Assembly (NCBI GenBank): GCA_024516155.1
Contig: JAJJXM010000106.1
Span: 1-64,000, forward strand
Source of the DNA: Pyronema omphalodes
Lineage: Eukaryota > Ascomycota > Pezizomycetes > Pezizales > Pyronemataceae
DNA: 64,000 bases
Direction: 5' to 3'
Position numbers and translations under genes: made by a program. Of this stretch, positions 9,937 through 18,969 are shown in pieces. The notes under the pieces are model-generated. The model saw only the letters and a list, made by a program, of their open reading frames with translations. It did no database searches and was not told the origin of the DNA. Positions within the stretch are counted from its first letter, which is position 1. The number at the start of each line of letters is the position of its first letter.

Positions 9937-10454
9937 TGTCACGGCACACCGCTGACGAGCCGTTGTGTTGTTGCGTCACCATTGTGTTGTCGTGGTTGTT
10001 GTCGACGTCGTGCCGTTGCCTTGCCGTGTTGTGTTGTGTTGTTGTGTGTGCCGTGCCGTTGTTTTTGATGGACTTACTGATGATGGATGACGTACCATGA
10101 GCTGGAGAGCTGTGGCGTCGCAGGTGAAATGATGGAGAACGGAAGCTGTCATGTAGCGATGTTGGATGACGGCCCAGCAAGAGTGCTGGCCGCCCTTTGT
10201 AGATAACGAGGCTTGCCTCCCCGTCGTTGAGTTCTCCATCGAACGTCTTGTGTCTTTCTCCTGTCCTTAATAAAGACTTCTCCTTTCAGCCCCACGTCAT
10301 TCTTGTCCTTGTCCCTGTCCCTGTTTCGTGTGCCGTCCGTCTGCCGTGCACTTCGGTCCTTGTCTTTCCATTCCCATATCCCGGAACCCGCCTAGTCTCC
10401 CCCTGCCGGTAGTGTTCAGTGTGTTCTTCGAACGTCCGTTCCTAGTTCCTGACA
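9937..10454 (+). repeat. G1 3' LTR, 518 bp
   Basis: It is the pair of 3374-3890, with the same termini TGTCACGG and CTGACA. It is followed by the TSD AAACC and the resumed LINE-A2 ORF1. A handful of substitutions and a one-base length difference separate the two LTRs, so the insertion is not brand new. Confidence 0.9.
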
Positions 10455-10729
10455 AAACCCACTTGCTCTGTCTGCGCCCAACCACACCACACCAAGGACC
10501 ACCAATGCCCTCTCTTGTACTGTCGCGCCTGAAAGATCTGCACCCACCCACCTGTGAAATGTGCTCAATGCGGTGCTGCTCACCCAGCAACCGACCCTCT
10601 TTGCCCCATACGGATCAAACGGCTCCCAGCCGGAAAAGGCAAGACCCCAAACACTGACAACGATGAGTCTACAGAGCGAGAGCTCTGATGACTCCACAAT
10701 GATCCTACCACATATGATAACCCTCCTAC

Positions 10730-11527
10730 TGTCACAACGGTCCCGTGACATGCTCCTGGCCTCCGCCGTCACCACCGCAGGGCTATGGCTGGTTGCCATC
10801 ACCCTGGCAACCTGCTACGCCATCATGAAGTGATAGGGATAGGGTTAGGGCAAGGGGCTGGGCCCCTTGCCGGGGATTTTCATATGTTAGTAGTTAATTA
10901 TTATTTGAATTTATTTTAGGTATCACGGCGGCTAGGAAAATGTTGGAATCTTTTACTTATCTCTTATGTGGTTGGAGTTACGGCGGTTAGCCAGGTAGTT
11001 ATCTCTTTTGGTATGTACTCTTTCTTTATTATTTGGAATCACAGCGGTTAGCCAGGAAGTTATCTCTTTTGGTATGTACTATTTCTTTATTATTATTTGG
11101 CATTACGGCGGTTAGCAAGGTAGTTATCTCTTGGTATGTATTGTTCCCTTGTTCTCTTATTTGGAATTACGGCGGTTGGCAAAGGGTGGGGGATATTGGT
11201 CATGTATGTAGTTATCACGGCGGTTAGCATTGAGAGCATTCTCCGCAGGCGGAGAATGCTGAGTCACGAGTCATGAAGGAGCAAGTATAAGAGGAGGAAA
11301 TGTGTATGTAGTTTATTTCTTCACGCAATCAAGTTTCAATTCACTACAATCCTATCTACAAAAGTTCCCTTGTGATATCCCCATCTCTCCGAAACTCACC
11401 TGTGTTTTCCCAGCCAAACCCTTGCCCATTCCCAACTTACCAGCCTTACCTAAACCATCGCCGCCCTCCTCGCCGCCGAAACCTCCGCGCTACCTGTCGT
11501 CAGTAACCGTGGATACGGATTCTGATA
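10730..11527 (+). mobile_element. X1, solo LTR, 798 bp
   Basis: It starts TGTCACAACGG and ends GGATTCTGATA, with a 5-bp TSD CCTAC at 10725-10729 and 11528-11532. The first 104 bases encode the tail of a reading frame (MLLASAVTTAGLWLVAITLA..., stop at 10831-10833) that resembles the ORF3 C-terminus of chromovirus M. X is therefore a solo LTR of an M-related family. Its central part carries six imperfect copies of a cacggcggttag motif in roughly 60-bp tandem units (10917-11225). It lies in the 3' UTR of LINE-A2. Confidence 0.8.
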
Positions 11528-11670
11528 CCTACCTGACCCGCGTAAATCGCAGCTTTTCCTTTTTTTGTTTTTGTCTTTGATGGGATAGTTTAGATTTCCT
11601 TTGTGTTGTCTATGTACTTTGTTTTCTTTCTATTTTTGTGGGAAATACCCTGGACATAGCCATATCTCCT

Positions 11671-12468
11671 TATCAGAATCCGTATCCACGTTTACTGACG
11701 ACAGGCAGCGCGGAGGTTTCGGCGGCGAGGAGGGCGGCAATGGTTTAGGTAAGGCTGGTAAGTTGGGAATGGGCAAGGGTTTGGCTGGGAAATCACAGGT
11801 GAGTTTCGGAGAGATGGGGATATCACAAGGGAACTTTTGTAGATAGGATTGTTGTAAATAGAAACTTGATTGCGTGAAGAAATAAACTACATACACATTT
11901 CCTCCTCTTATACTTGCTCCTTCATAACTCGTGACTCAGCATTCCCAGCCTGCGGAGAATGCTCTCAATGCTAACCGCCGTGATAACTACATACATGACC
12001 AACATCCCCCACCCTTTGCCAACCGCCGTAATTCCAAATAGGAGAACAAGGGAACAATACATGGCAAGAGATAACTACCTTGCTAACCGCCGTAATTCCA
12101 AATAATAATAAAGAAAGAGTACATACCAAAAGAGATAACTTCCTGGCTAACCGCCGTGATTCCAAATAATAAAGAAAGAGTACATACCAAAAGAGATAAC
12201 TACCTGGCTAACCGCCGTAACTCCAACCACATAAGAGATAAGCAAAAGATTCCAACATTTTCCTAGCCGCCGTGATACCTAAAATAAATTCAAATAATAA
12301 TTAACTACTAACATATGAAAATCCCCGGCAAGGGGCCCAGCCCCTTGCCCTAACCCTATCCCTATCACTTCATGATGGCGTAGCAGGTTGCCAGGGTGAT
12401 GGCAACCACCCATAGCCCTGCGGTGGTGACGGCGGAGGCCAGGAGCATGTCACGGCAGCGTTGTGACA
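11671..12468 (-). mobile_element. X2, solo LTR in inverted orientation
   Basis: Same length (798 bp) and nearly the same sequence as X1 but reversed, with its own 5-bp TSD CTCCT (11666-11670 and 12469-12473). The two copies are separated by 143 bp of LINE-A 3' UTR. They form a 1.7 kb inverted repeat through two independent insertions. Confidence 0.8.
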
Positions 12469-12604
12469 CTCCTGTACATAGTATTATAGGTTGCGTGGGT
12501 GGTTGTATCCCAGAGCAATGCGGTGTTGCAGGGTAGGGGTATGAAGTAGGTGGAGCGCAATAGCCATGGTATCTCTAGTTGCAATAAATCAAAGATCAGA
12601 TGAG

Positions 12605-12720
12605 TTGACTTCCTACCTTCTGGAGGAATCAATTCTATTGCTACCTATTTATCCTACGAAGGAAGCACTAGACTGATCGAATAAGCCTCTGTATTGAAAG
12701 CCTCAATACCCAGGTTCACA
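12605..12720 (+). mobile_element. Right part of LTR copy L1
   Basis: This continues the LTR interrupted at 315. The sequence from the target repeat to CCCAGGTTCACA at 12720 aligns with the end of the solo LTR at 63861. It lacks the duplicated 24-bp unit (ttcttgggaacgaagtgtct...) that the other copy has near 63740-63788. Confidence 0.7.
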
Positions 12721-13259
12721 GCGTGCGACCACAACCGTGAACATAGCTGTGCGCGTACGGTCACAGACCTAACCCTAGTTTCTGCGTGTGCGGGTGCCAC
12801 CCTAATCCTAGTCACGTGCTCTCAGATCAGCTGCACATACGGACTGGTGTTATACTGATAAGAGATTACGTGATTACATCTTATCTTATCGGATAAGATG
12901 CTCAAGCTCCAGACCTAGTCACGTGTGCGCACATTAGTAGATCAGTGCGTGTGGGTACTGATCTGCTACTGATAAGGAACACGTGACCGATCTTACCCTA
13001 CCGGATAAGATGATCGCTAACCGAGAGGTAAGGAATTTCCGTAAAGGGGACCAGGACCGACCCCAAACCCCAGGGATAGGTCACTTGACCTTTTTGACAA
13101 TTTGGGAATTGAGCGTAACCCTAACCCAGGCAAGTAACGAGAGATGACTGAAAACCGCGGGACGATAGAAATAAATAAACAAACGAGTGCCGAATAATGA
13201 AACGAATGATTATAGGTGAATGAATGACGAGGAGGGGGAAGTCAATAATTCTTGAGCCG
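12721..13259. other. Gene-free spacer with a 107-bp tandem repeat
   Basis: No coding frame or transposon protein is visible. Two imperfect 107-bp units begin with cctagtcacgtg at 12807 and 12914. Each contains CACGTG and ends in an inverted cttatc...gataag motif. Short telomere-like runs (cctaaccctag, gtaaccctaaccc) occur near 12768 and 13113. An aaataaataaacaaac run near 13171 could be an old LINE tail. This is the only stretch that may be ordinary genomic sequence. Confidence 0.55.
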
Positions 13260-13661
13260 TGACAGCCAGCCACCAAAACCGCCGCGCATGCAACCCCAGT
13301 CCATTATCCTGCCATGTACCTCCCCCCCGACATCACGGAAGGGACCCGACCGGAGATTGGCTTCGCTATCCAGGGCGGGCTCCGACAGTCACAGGCCCAA
13401 CCACACATGGGAGTAACTGAAATAAGGAGGACTTCACCAGGAAACCTCGCCCTGACTATGTCCGGCACCACAACCACGGACGAGCTGGCGGAAGACTTCT
13501 TTACCATACACCGCGCCGCCCTACAGGTACAAGCGTCGATCAAAGCGCCCCGACTCAACAAACGCTGGCACAAGCTTGCCGTACACGGCACCCCAGCCGA
13601 ACTGTACCTAGACACCACCGAAGGAATGAGACTCTTCCAGGAGAAGATACAACGAGGAAAT
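13260..13661 (+). pseudogene. LINE-E ORF1 fragment
   Basis: The frame is open from just after a TGA at 13260-13262. It reads the middle of a LINE ORF1: HMGVTEIRRTSPGNLAL, then RLNKRWHKLAVHGTPAE and TTEGMRLFQEKIQ. This matches LINE-D ORF1 (HMGVTTVRKNQAGNI, WYKLAVHGIPTD, TEEGMRLLREEI) but is clearly a different family. It is cut at 13661 by chromovirus G2. The zinc-knuckle part would lie beyond G2's 3' end, outside the window. Confidence 0.75.
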
Positions 13662-14199
13662 TGTCACGGCACATGGCTGACGAGCCGTAGTGTTGTGTCG
13701 TGGTGTTGTTGTCTTGCCGTTGCCTTTGTTGTTGTTGTTGCCGTTATGTTGTTGTTGTTGCCGTTTTGTTGTTGCTGTTGTGTGCGGTGCCATGTGTTGA
13801 TTGATTCGATCATGGATGACGTACCACGAGCCGTAGGAGCTGCGGCGTCACAGGTTGGATGATGGAGAACGGAAGCCAGATCATGTAGCGATGTTGGTTG
13901 ACGGCGCAGCAAGACTGCTGGCCGCCCTTTGTACATAAGGAGGCTTGCCTCCTCATTGTTGTAGTTCTCCATCGAACATCTTGTGCTTCTTCCTGTCCCT
14001 TTATAGGAAATCACAATCCCTTCTCTTCTCAAGACCTACGTCACTCTTCTCCTCGTTCTTGCCCTTGTTTCGTGTGCTGACCGTTCGTCGTGCACTTCAG
14101 TCCTTGTTTCTTCGCTTCGGCTCCCGGAGCCTTGCCTAGCCCTGGCCCCCTGGTGTTGTTCAAGCGTGTCCCTCGAACTTCCGTGCAGGCTCCTTGACA
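13662..14199 (+). repeat. G2 5' LTR, 538 bp
   Basis: It starts TGTCACGGCACATGG and ends GCTCCTTGACA, and aligns with the G1 LTRs, though with more differences than between the two G1 LTRs. TTG-triplet repeats near 13725-13785 expand it. The preceding five bases, gaaat, are the expected TSD copy; the other copy is off the window. Confidence 0.85.
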
Positions 14200-14463
14200 T
14201 TACATTCGATCACTCAATTCGACCGGCACGCATGAACCGAACCGATTCTGCCTGGACCCATACTTTAAAACAAGCCTTGGAAAACAATACTTTACCCGAA
14301 TCGTTTGGAATCCCCAGCCATTTTGCTGGCGTCATCTAAAGAACAATCCCAAGAGCTGAGAATCTTGGCCCCATTGTCATCCGTTGGCAGCTCCAGGTTT
14401 ACGATTTCCAGGAGTACCACCGGCACACCATTAAGCTTAAGCCAACTTTCCGAACCAACCAAA
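14200..14463 (+). other. G2 leader with decayed upstream ORF
   Basis: It holds the counterpart of the G1 upstream ORF, starting at the ATG near 14231 (MNRTDSAWTH...). Here it stops after about 35 codons (FAGVI then TAA). No other gene is present. Confidence 0.45.
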
Positions 14464-14490
14464 ATGCACGTCAAGATAATTGAAGAAGGC

Positions 14491-16212
14491 ATACCGCAAG
14501 CCACAACACACCACATGGCAACGGCGACCCCCCCCCCCCCCCTGCATTCTCAACAACGAGCACCGAAACCCCCGGTTTTCTCATCGGATTCGGATTCGCA
14601 GCACTCTGCTACGTTATTCTTTGAATTTTCAGGCAATTCTACGCCCAACGATCGAAACGGTCCGGAAACGCGTACACAGCCCTGATGGACCTTCCTCATG
14701 AAGGATCTGATCCTACTTTTGATGGGAGAGATGGAAAAGTGGATGAAGTTGATGGAAACTTCGCTGGAAAGCCCCTCCAGAGCGTGGTCTTGGCAGGATC
14801 ACCAGTTCCCCCGGCTATACCACAGAAGCAGCCCGCAACAATTGCGAGCTTCCAGGACTTTAGCCAGTCCTACGAATACACAAATGACCTCTACGACCGC
14901 CTCGATCGTGACTTCGACACGATACACGATTCCCTAAGGATGCAAGATAACGCTTTCCATGTGAAGTTTGACTTGGTCATGCTGAAACTGGACCGCCTAA
15001 TGGGCGAGAATACTTCACTCCAGGCAGCGTATGACTCCACAAAGGCGCAAGTAGCGGATCTAACGGCTGCTGTCCATGCCCTCACCAAGCAAATCAAGGA
15101 TCAGCATGTCAATTCGGTGCCCCCTCACCGACCACCGCAACCACTTCTGCTGCCATCGAGGAGATGACCATGCAACTATCAGTTGTCAAAAACGACATCC
15201 AAGATGTTCTGGACGCCGTTCGCAACCCTCCTGGCAAGAGAAAGCGAAGGGGGAGCGACCAGAACACTGAACCAACCTCACCGACATACCGACGACCGGC
15301 AAACCACAGACCCAGAGCTGCATCACCGGAACAAAGCTTGATGCACTCGAAACATGCGACCACCGCCGCCCAGGACAAGCTTGACGCCGACAAGCTCAAG
15401 TCCTCCCCACCTCTCCCTGCGATCTCTTCAACCGAAGTAACGCCTGAACCTCTCCCTGCCAACACTGCTGGTCAGGACACACCTCTACTTGATGCCCCAA
15501 GCGCTGCACCAGCTGGGAACGAAGGATGGAAGACTGTGGAGGTGAAGGCCACACAGAAGAAGAAGCGGAAAGCGGAGGAGAAGACACTTATGGCAGCAAC
15601 ATCCAGCAAGACCCCTACAACACAGAATGGTGGAAGGGGAAAGAATACCCACCAACCCAGTCCGACCACACCCTCTGCGAAGAAGACTTGGGCAGAAGTC
15701 GTCAAGAGCGGAGGCATCAACGTCCAGATTGTGCTGGGGAATGGCAATCTTGGACTTACAACACCACCGAAAAGAAGGGGAGAGAGGCGAGGAGGGGCAG
15801 CAAGAAGGCTGAGGAGGAAGGAAGGAGAGAGTGAGAGAGCCAAGGGGAAGAGAGGCAGGGAGGGCCCGGGTGTCTCCATGGGCAATGAGTCGGGAGACAT
15901 CCGTGGAGGAGTTGAGACGGGGGAGGTTTAAAAAAAAAAAAAAAAAAAAGAGGACGCAGAAGGGGAAGGGTGGAGGATGGTATTAAAAGAGCGTACAGGG
16001 CTCAGGGACACACCGACGAGACGGACAGAAATGGAGTATGAAGGGACAAGGAGGGGGGGACTACAACCCCAAGCATGATAGACCGCTCTGGGGCATACCC
16101 GGTGACTGACGGGGTTACACCCGGCAGTTAACAATGTAAAATAAGATAGGTAGTAGCCGCCATAACCTTACGGTTAGATGCGTGTATGAGAAATAAATAA
16201 ATAAATAAAGAA
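14491..16212 (+). mobile_element. LINE-B1, ORF1-only LINE
   Basis: It is flanked by a 15-bp TSD ataattgaagaaggc (14476-14490, 16213-16227). The 5' end has the B signature (acaccacatggcaacggcga, then a long C-run and ctgcattctcaacaacgagc). One ORF1-like frame is followed by an internal A-run (about 15931-15949). A 3' module ends in accttacggttagatgcgtg and an (aaat)n tail. The 3' module is of the C type. It is inserted at the start of G2 gag. Confidence 0.85.
14685..15931 (+). pseudogene. LINE-B1 ORF1, frameshifted
   Basis: It matches the intact B ORF1 at 35020-36474. The first codons of that frame are missing or altered. It is open from 14685 to about 15167 and shifts one frame near 15160. 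From 15164 to 15931 it carries the conserved MTMQLSVV, GKRKRRGSDQNTEP, KTWAEVVKSGGINVQIVLG and a Lys/Arg/Glu/Gly-rich tail. No zinc knuckles and no enzymatic domain are present. Confidence 0.75.
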
Positions 16213-17066
16213 ATAATTGAAGAAGGCCACTGGCAACAAATTGTCAACGCCGCCTCCATGTCCCAGTTCCCAGACGGTCACGACACCGTGACATTCACCA
16301 AACAATTAGCCCAATCAATCCTGGACGCCCGGGACCGCCCCACCGGCTACATCCTGAACGACCTTAGCGAGACCCCCGCCTCCCGCACCAGCACCCGCGT
16401 CTCGAGCCCTGTCGCTTCCCGGGCCCCGGAACCCCCAGCCATTGCACCCCCCACCCCCGTTGTTATCCAGACCCGGTCCGCACAAGTCTACCCTAACGGA
16501 CCCGACAGCACCCCACAAGCCGCTGCGCCCCCAACCCCGGGCCCAGCCACAGCACCAGCCCCGGACACCGCTGCAATTATCGCCCCAATCCCGATACTCC
16601 CCCCTCGAGACCCGGCGATCCTGATGACTCCGGAGGTGCAAGCCGATGTAAATGAAAACCAGTATTATGAGAAGGTGATCACCCACCAACGTACACTCAT
16701 CAACGCGTTGCTCGCCTCCCCCGGCATCCGAGTTACAGGCGATGAGAATTCTGACCCCCCAACCTTCCATGGCTCGAAAAACCTCCAGCAAAGAGCGACC
16801 CCCCCCTGCCTTTTCAACAACCACACCGGAATCGCAAGATTTTATCGCGGATTATTGTTCGGCAGCCCCGAATTACCTATTCGCAGCCTTTCCAGATCAG
16901 GCCCTCTCTTTTTCGTCGAGTTTTCATCGACAAAGAGTTTTCCGGCCCCTGAGAAAAGCCCCGCGAACCGGTTCCATCAACACCGCCCCTCACCCACATC
17001 AAAAACCATCATTTGAATCGCGGATTCCTTGTCGCCACCGCAAAAACAACCTATCCCAAAACTCCG

Positions 17067-18969
17067 ATGCCTACCCGATCCTCCGCTGTTGAGAAACAGC
17101 CCCTCCCCCCTGACAAAGCACCCCCTCGGGCGCTTGCGACGGAAAAACGCGCTAACGCGGAGCCGCAAGGGTCCGACGCGTCCGACACGGAAAGGCACGT
17201 AGACACGTGCTCTAACGTCAGCGACGACTCTAGCGACGATGACGACGCGTCTTGCGTGGACTCCCCCACGCCTGCCACCCGCAACAACGCCAACCCCATC
17301 CCCACGACCCCCCATAATAAGAAAACCCTACCTGACGTGAACTGCGACACCCCCGACACTATCATCAACAACGACCCCCGTTACACCGTCCACAGCACCA
17401 CCGGCAAAAGTAACAGACGCCAAGCCACATCCACCGCCCACTCCGTGACACACATTGCCGCCGATTCCACTCCTGTGCCAGCCAAAGTCAAACGCACCCA
17501 ACTTACTGCCGACACCTCCATCGACGATTCCCCCCTGACCCTCGAACAACTATCTAACACTGTCAACACCGCCACCGATATGTTCCGACACGCAGACAGA
17601 GCTACGAACGACAGAATCTTCCAGGTGTTCCAATCTATCCACAAGTACCAGTCCACAATCCGTGCCGTTCACGACCTCCTATCCCGTATCGCCCCCGTCA
17701 CACTCTTCAACGAAGACATCTCAGCCCTTCTTTCCCCCGTCGAACCCTCCACCCCCGAAAACCCAACTGCCACAGCTCCACCTTCCCCCGTATCCAACGA
17801 CCTCCCCTCTATTCATGCACCCTCCCCCGCTGCCCCCACCCCCAAGGAACTTGCCTACTGGAAACAGCGTTGTCTTGAAGCTGAGAACGAGCTAAAGAAA
17901 CACAAGATCCACCTCCCCATCCACGCCCCCCGCCCCGATCCGAACCCCTCCATCCCATGGCAAGAAGAAGGACCCGCAACGAAGAGGCTGTTCCCCGGTG
18001 CCGCCCCCACTCCCCCTAAACAGACCCCTAAGCCTGCCAAAGCCCAAAAGAAAACTCCCCCCAGCCCCAGAGACATCATCATCCCCTGCCCAGACCCCCG
18101 CTCCCTCCCAGATAGCGCGAAAGCGGCCATCGGTCTCTCTATTAACGCCGCCCTCAGAGAAACAAAGGTTTCCGACCACATCTCCATCATGACGGTCAAA
18201 CGCAACATACACGGAAACCTTATGATCACCCCCCCCCCCCTCGCAAACCTCACCCGAAGAACTAACCCCCTACCTGCCCCTGATCCTCGAAGCCGCCCGA
18301 CGTGTACACCCCTCCTTGCTGACCCCTAGGCTTAACGAAAGGTGGTACAAACTGGCTGTCCACGGTATCCCGACCGACTTTTTCCCAGAAACCGAGGAAG
18401 GCATGACGCTCCTGAAAAATGAGATCGAACGCAATCACAACGTCAACCTCACGCAGCTACCACGATACATGTCACACCCAGAGAAGAGGGCTGGTAAGTC
18501 AGCGTCGAGCGTAATGATAGCCCTCCGCTCCAGTGACGGATATAACACCCTCAAACGCACGAAAGTTGTCGTGCCCTTCGAACCCCGCCGGGTGACTGTG
18601 TTCTTCTCAGCCCGCTCCGTTGACCAGTGCCACAGATGCCAGAAGTTCGGCCACCACCACGCCACCTGCGCCGCAGATAACGGTCCCGTCTGCGCCATCT
18701 GCGCCCTTACCCACCCGACCGAGTACCACCCATGCGCAGCCTGCCCCTCAATTAAAGGCCGCAAATGCATCCATACCGTATACAAGTGCATCAACTGCGC
18801 TGACGCTGGCCTTCCCGACACCCAACACGCCGCCTACAGTACCCAATGCCCCGTCAAGGTGAACATTGTACGAGAGGCATGGCTAAAGACCCGCCCCGAC
18901 GATACCCAGAACGCTATCTCCACGGAGACCAACCCCATCGCAGATACTACCGTGACCGCTGATGAATAA
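17067..18969 (+). pseudogene. LINE-C1 ORF1, one frameshift
   Basis: The start MPTRSSAVEK at 17067 is shared by C2 and C3. The N-terminal half is acidic and Ser/Thr/Pro-rich, with a helical stretch around TVNTATDMFRHADRATNDR. A 12-C run at 18229-18240 shifts the frame. The C-terminal half continues as WYKLAVHGIPTD and three Cys/His clusters (CHRCQKFGHHHATC, CAICALTHPTEYHPC, CINCADAGLPDTQHAAYSTQC), typical of I/Tad LINE ORF1. The protein would form the RNP with the LINE RNA. ORF1 ends with TAA at 18967-18969, overlapping the ORF2 ATG (18962) by 8 bases. Confidence 0.88.

Larger units (their letters stand above)
3374..10454 (+). mobile_element. G1, Ty3/gypsy chromovirus, near full length
   Basis: The element has LTRs of 517 and 518 bp (TGTCACGG...CTGACA) and a perfect 5-bp TSD AAACC at 3369-3373 and 10455-10459. 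The internal order is leader, gag, protease, RT, RNase H, integrase, chromodomain, which is the chromovirus order. It is inserted in ORF1 of LINE-A2 and carries a PIF/Harbinger derivative at 4134-4830. Coding damage is light: a one-base shift in a C-run of gag, a net 2-base loss in protease and two TGA codons in pol. A second copy of the family (G2) starts at 13662. Confidence 0.92.
2205..10688 (+). pseudogene. LINE-A2 ORF1, broken
   Basis: This is homologous along its length to the intact ORF1 at 404-1801. The frame is open from 2205 to a TAA at 3018-3020, where A1 has an AAA lysine codon. It continues in the same frame to 3373, where chromovirus G1 is inserted within the zinc-knuckle region. 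The remainder resumes at 10455 with the second and third Cys clusters and ends at 10688. One further in-frame TGA lies in the second segment, just after the cluster at about 10526. The copy is not functional. Confidence 0.8.
2117..12593 (+). mobile_element. LINE-A2, second ORF1-only LINE, interrupted three times
   Basis: A2 begins right after gatcagattag (2106-2116) with the same leader as A1 and ends at caataaatcaaa before gatcagatgag (12594-12604). It is interrupted by chromovirus G1 in ORF1 (3374-10454) and by two solo LTRs in its 3' UTR (X1 10730-11527, X2 11671-12468). Without insertions it would be about 1.8 kb, like A1. A1 and A2 stand head to tail, separated and bounded by three versions of the same 10-11 bp target sequence. 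Confidence 0.75.

Noticed and set aside
10722..12473. A single fold-back (palindromic) transposon
   Set aside because: Each arm has its own 5-bp duplication (CCTAC, CTCCT) and the middle is LINE-A 3' UTR, so these are two independent solo LTR insertions.
12768..13125. Subtelomere or telomere fusion suggested by aaccctaac words
   Set aside because: Only one or two units occur at each place, and similar words lie inside the M and X LTRs.
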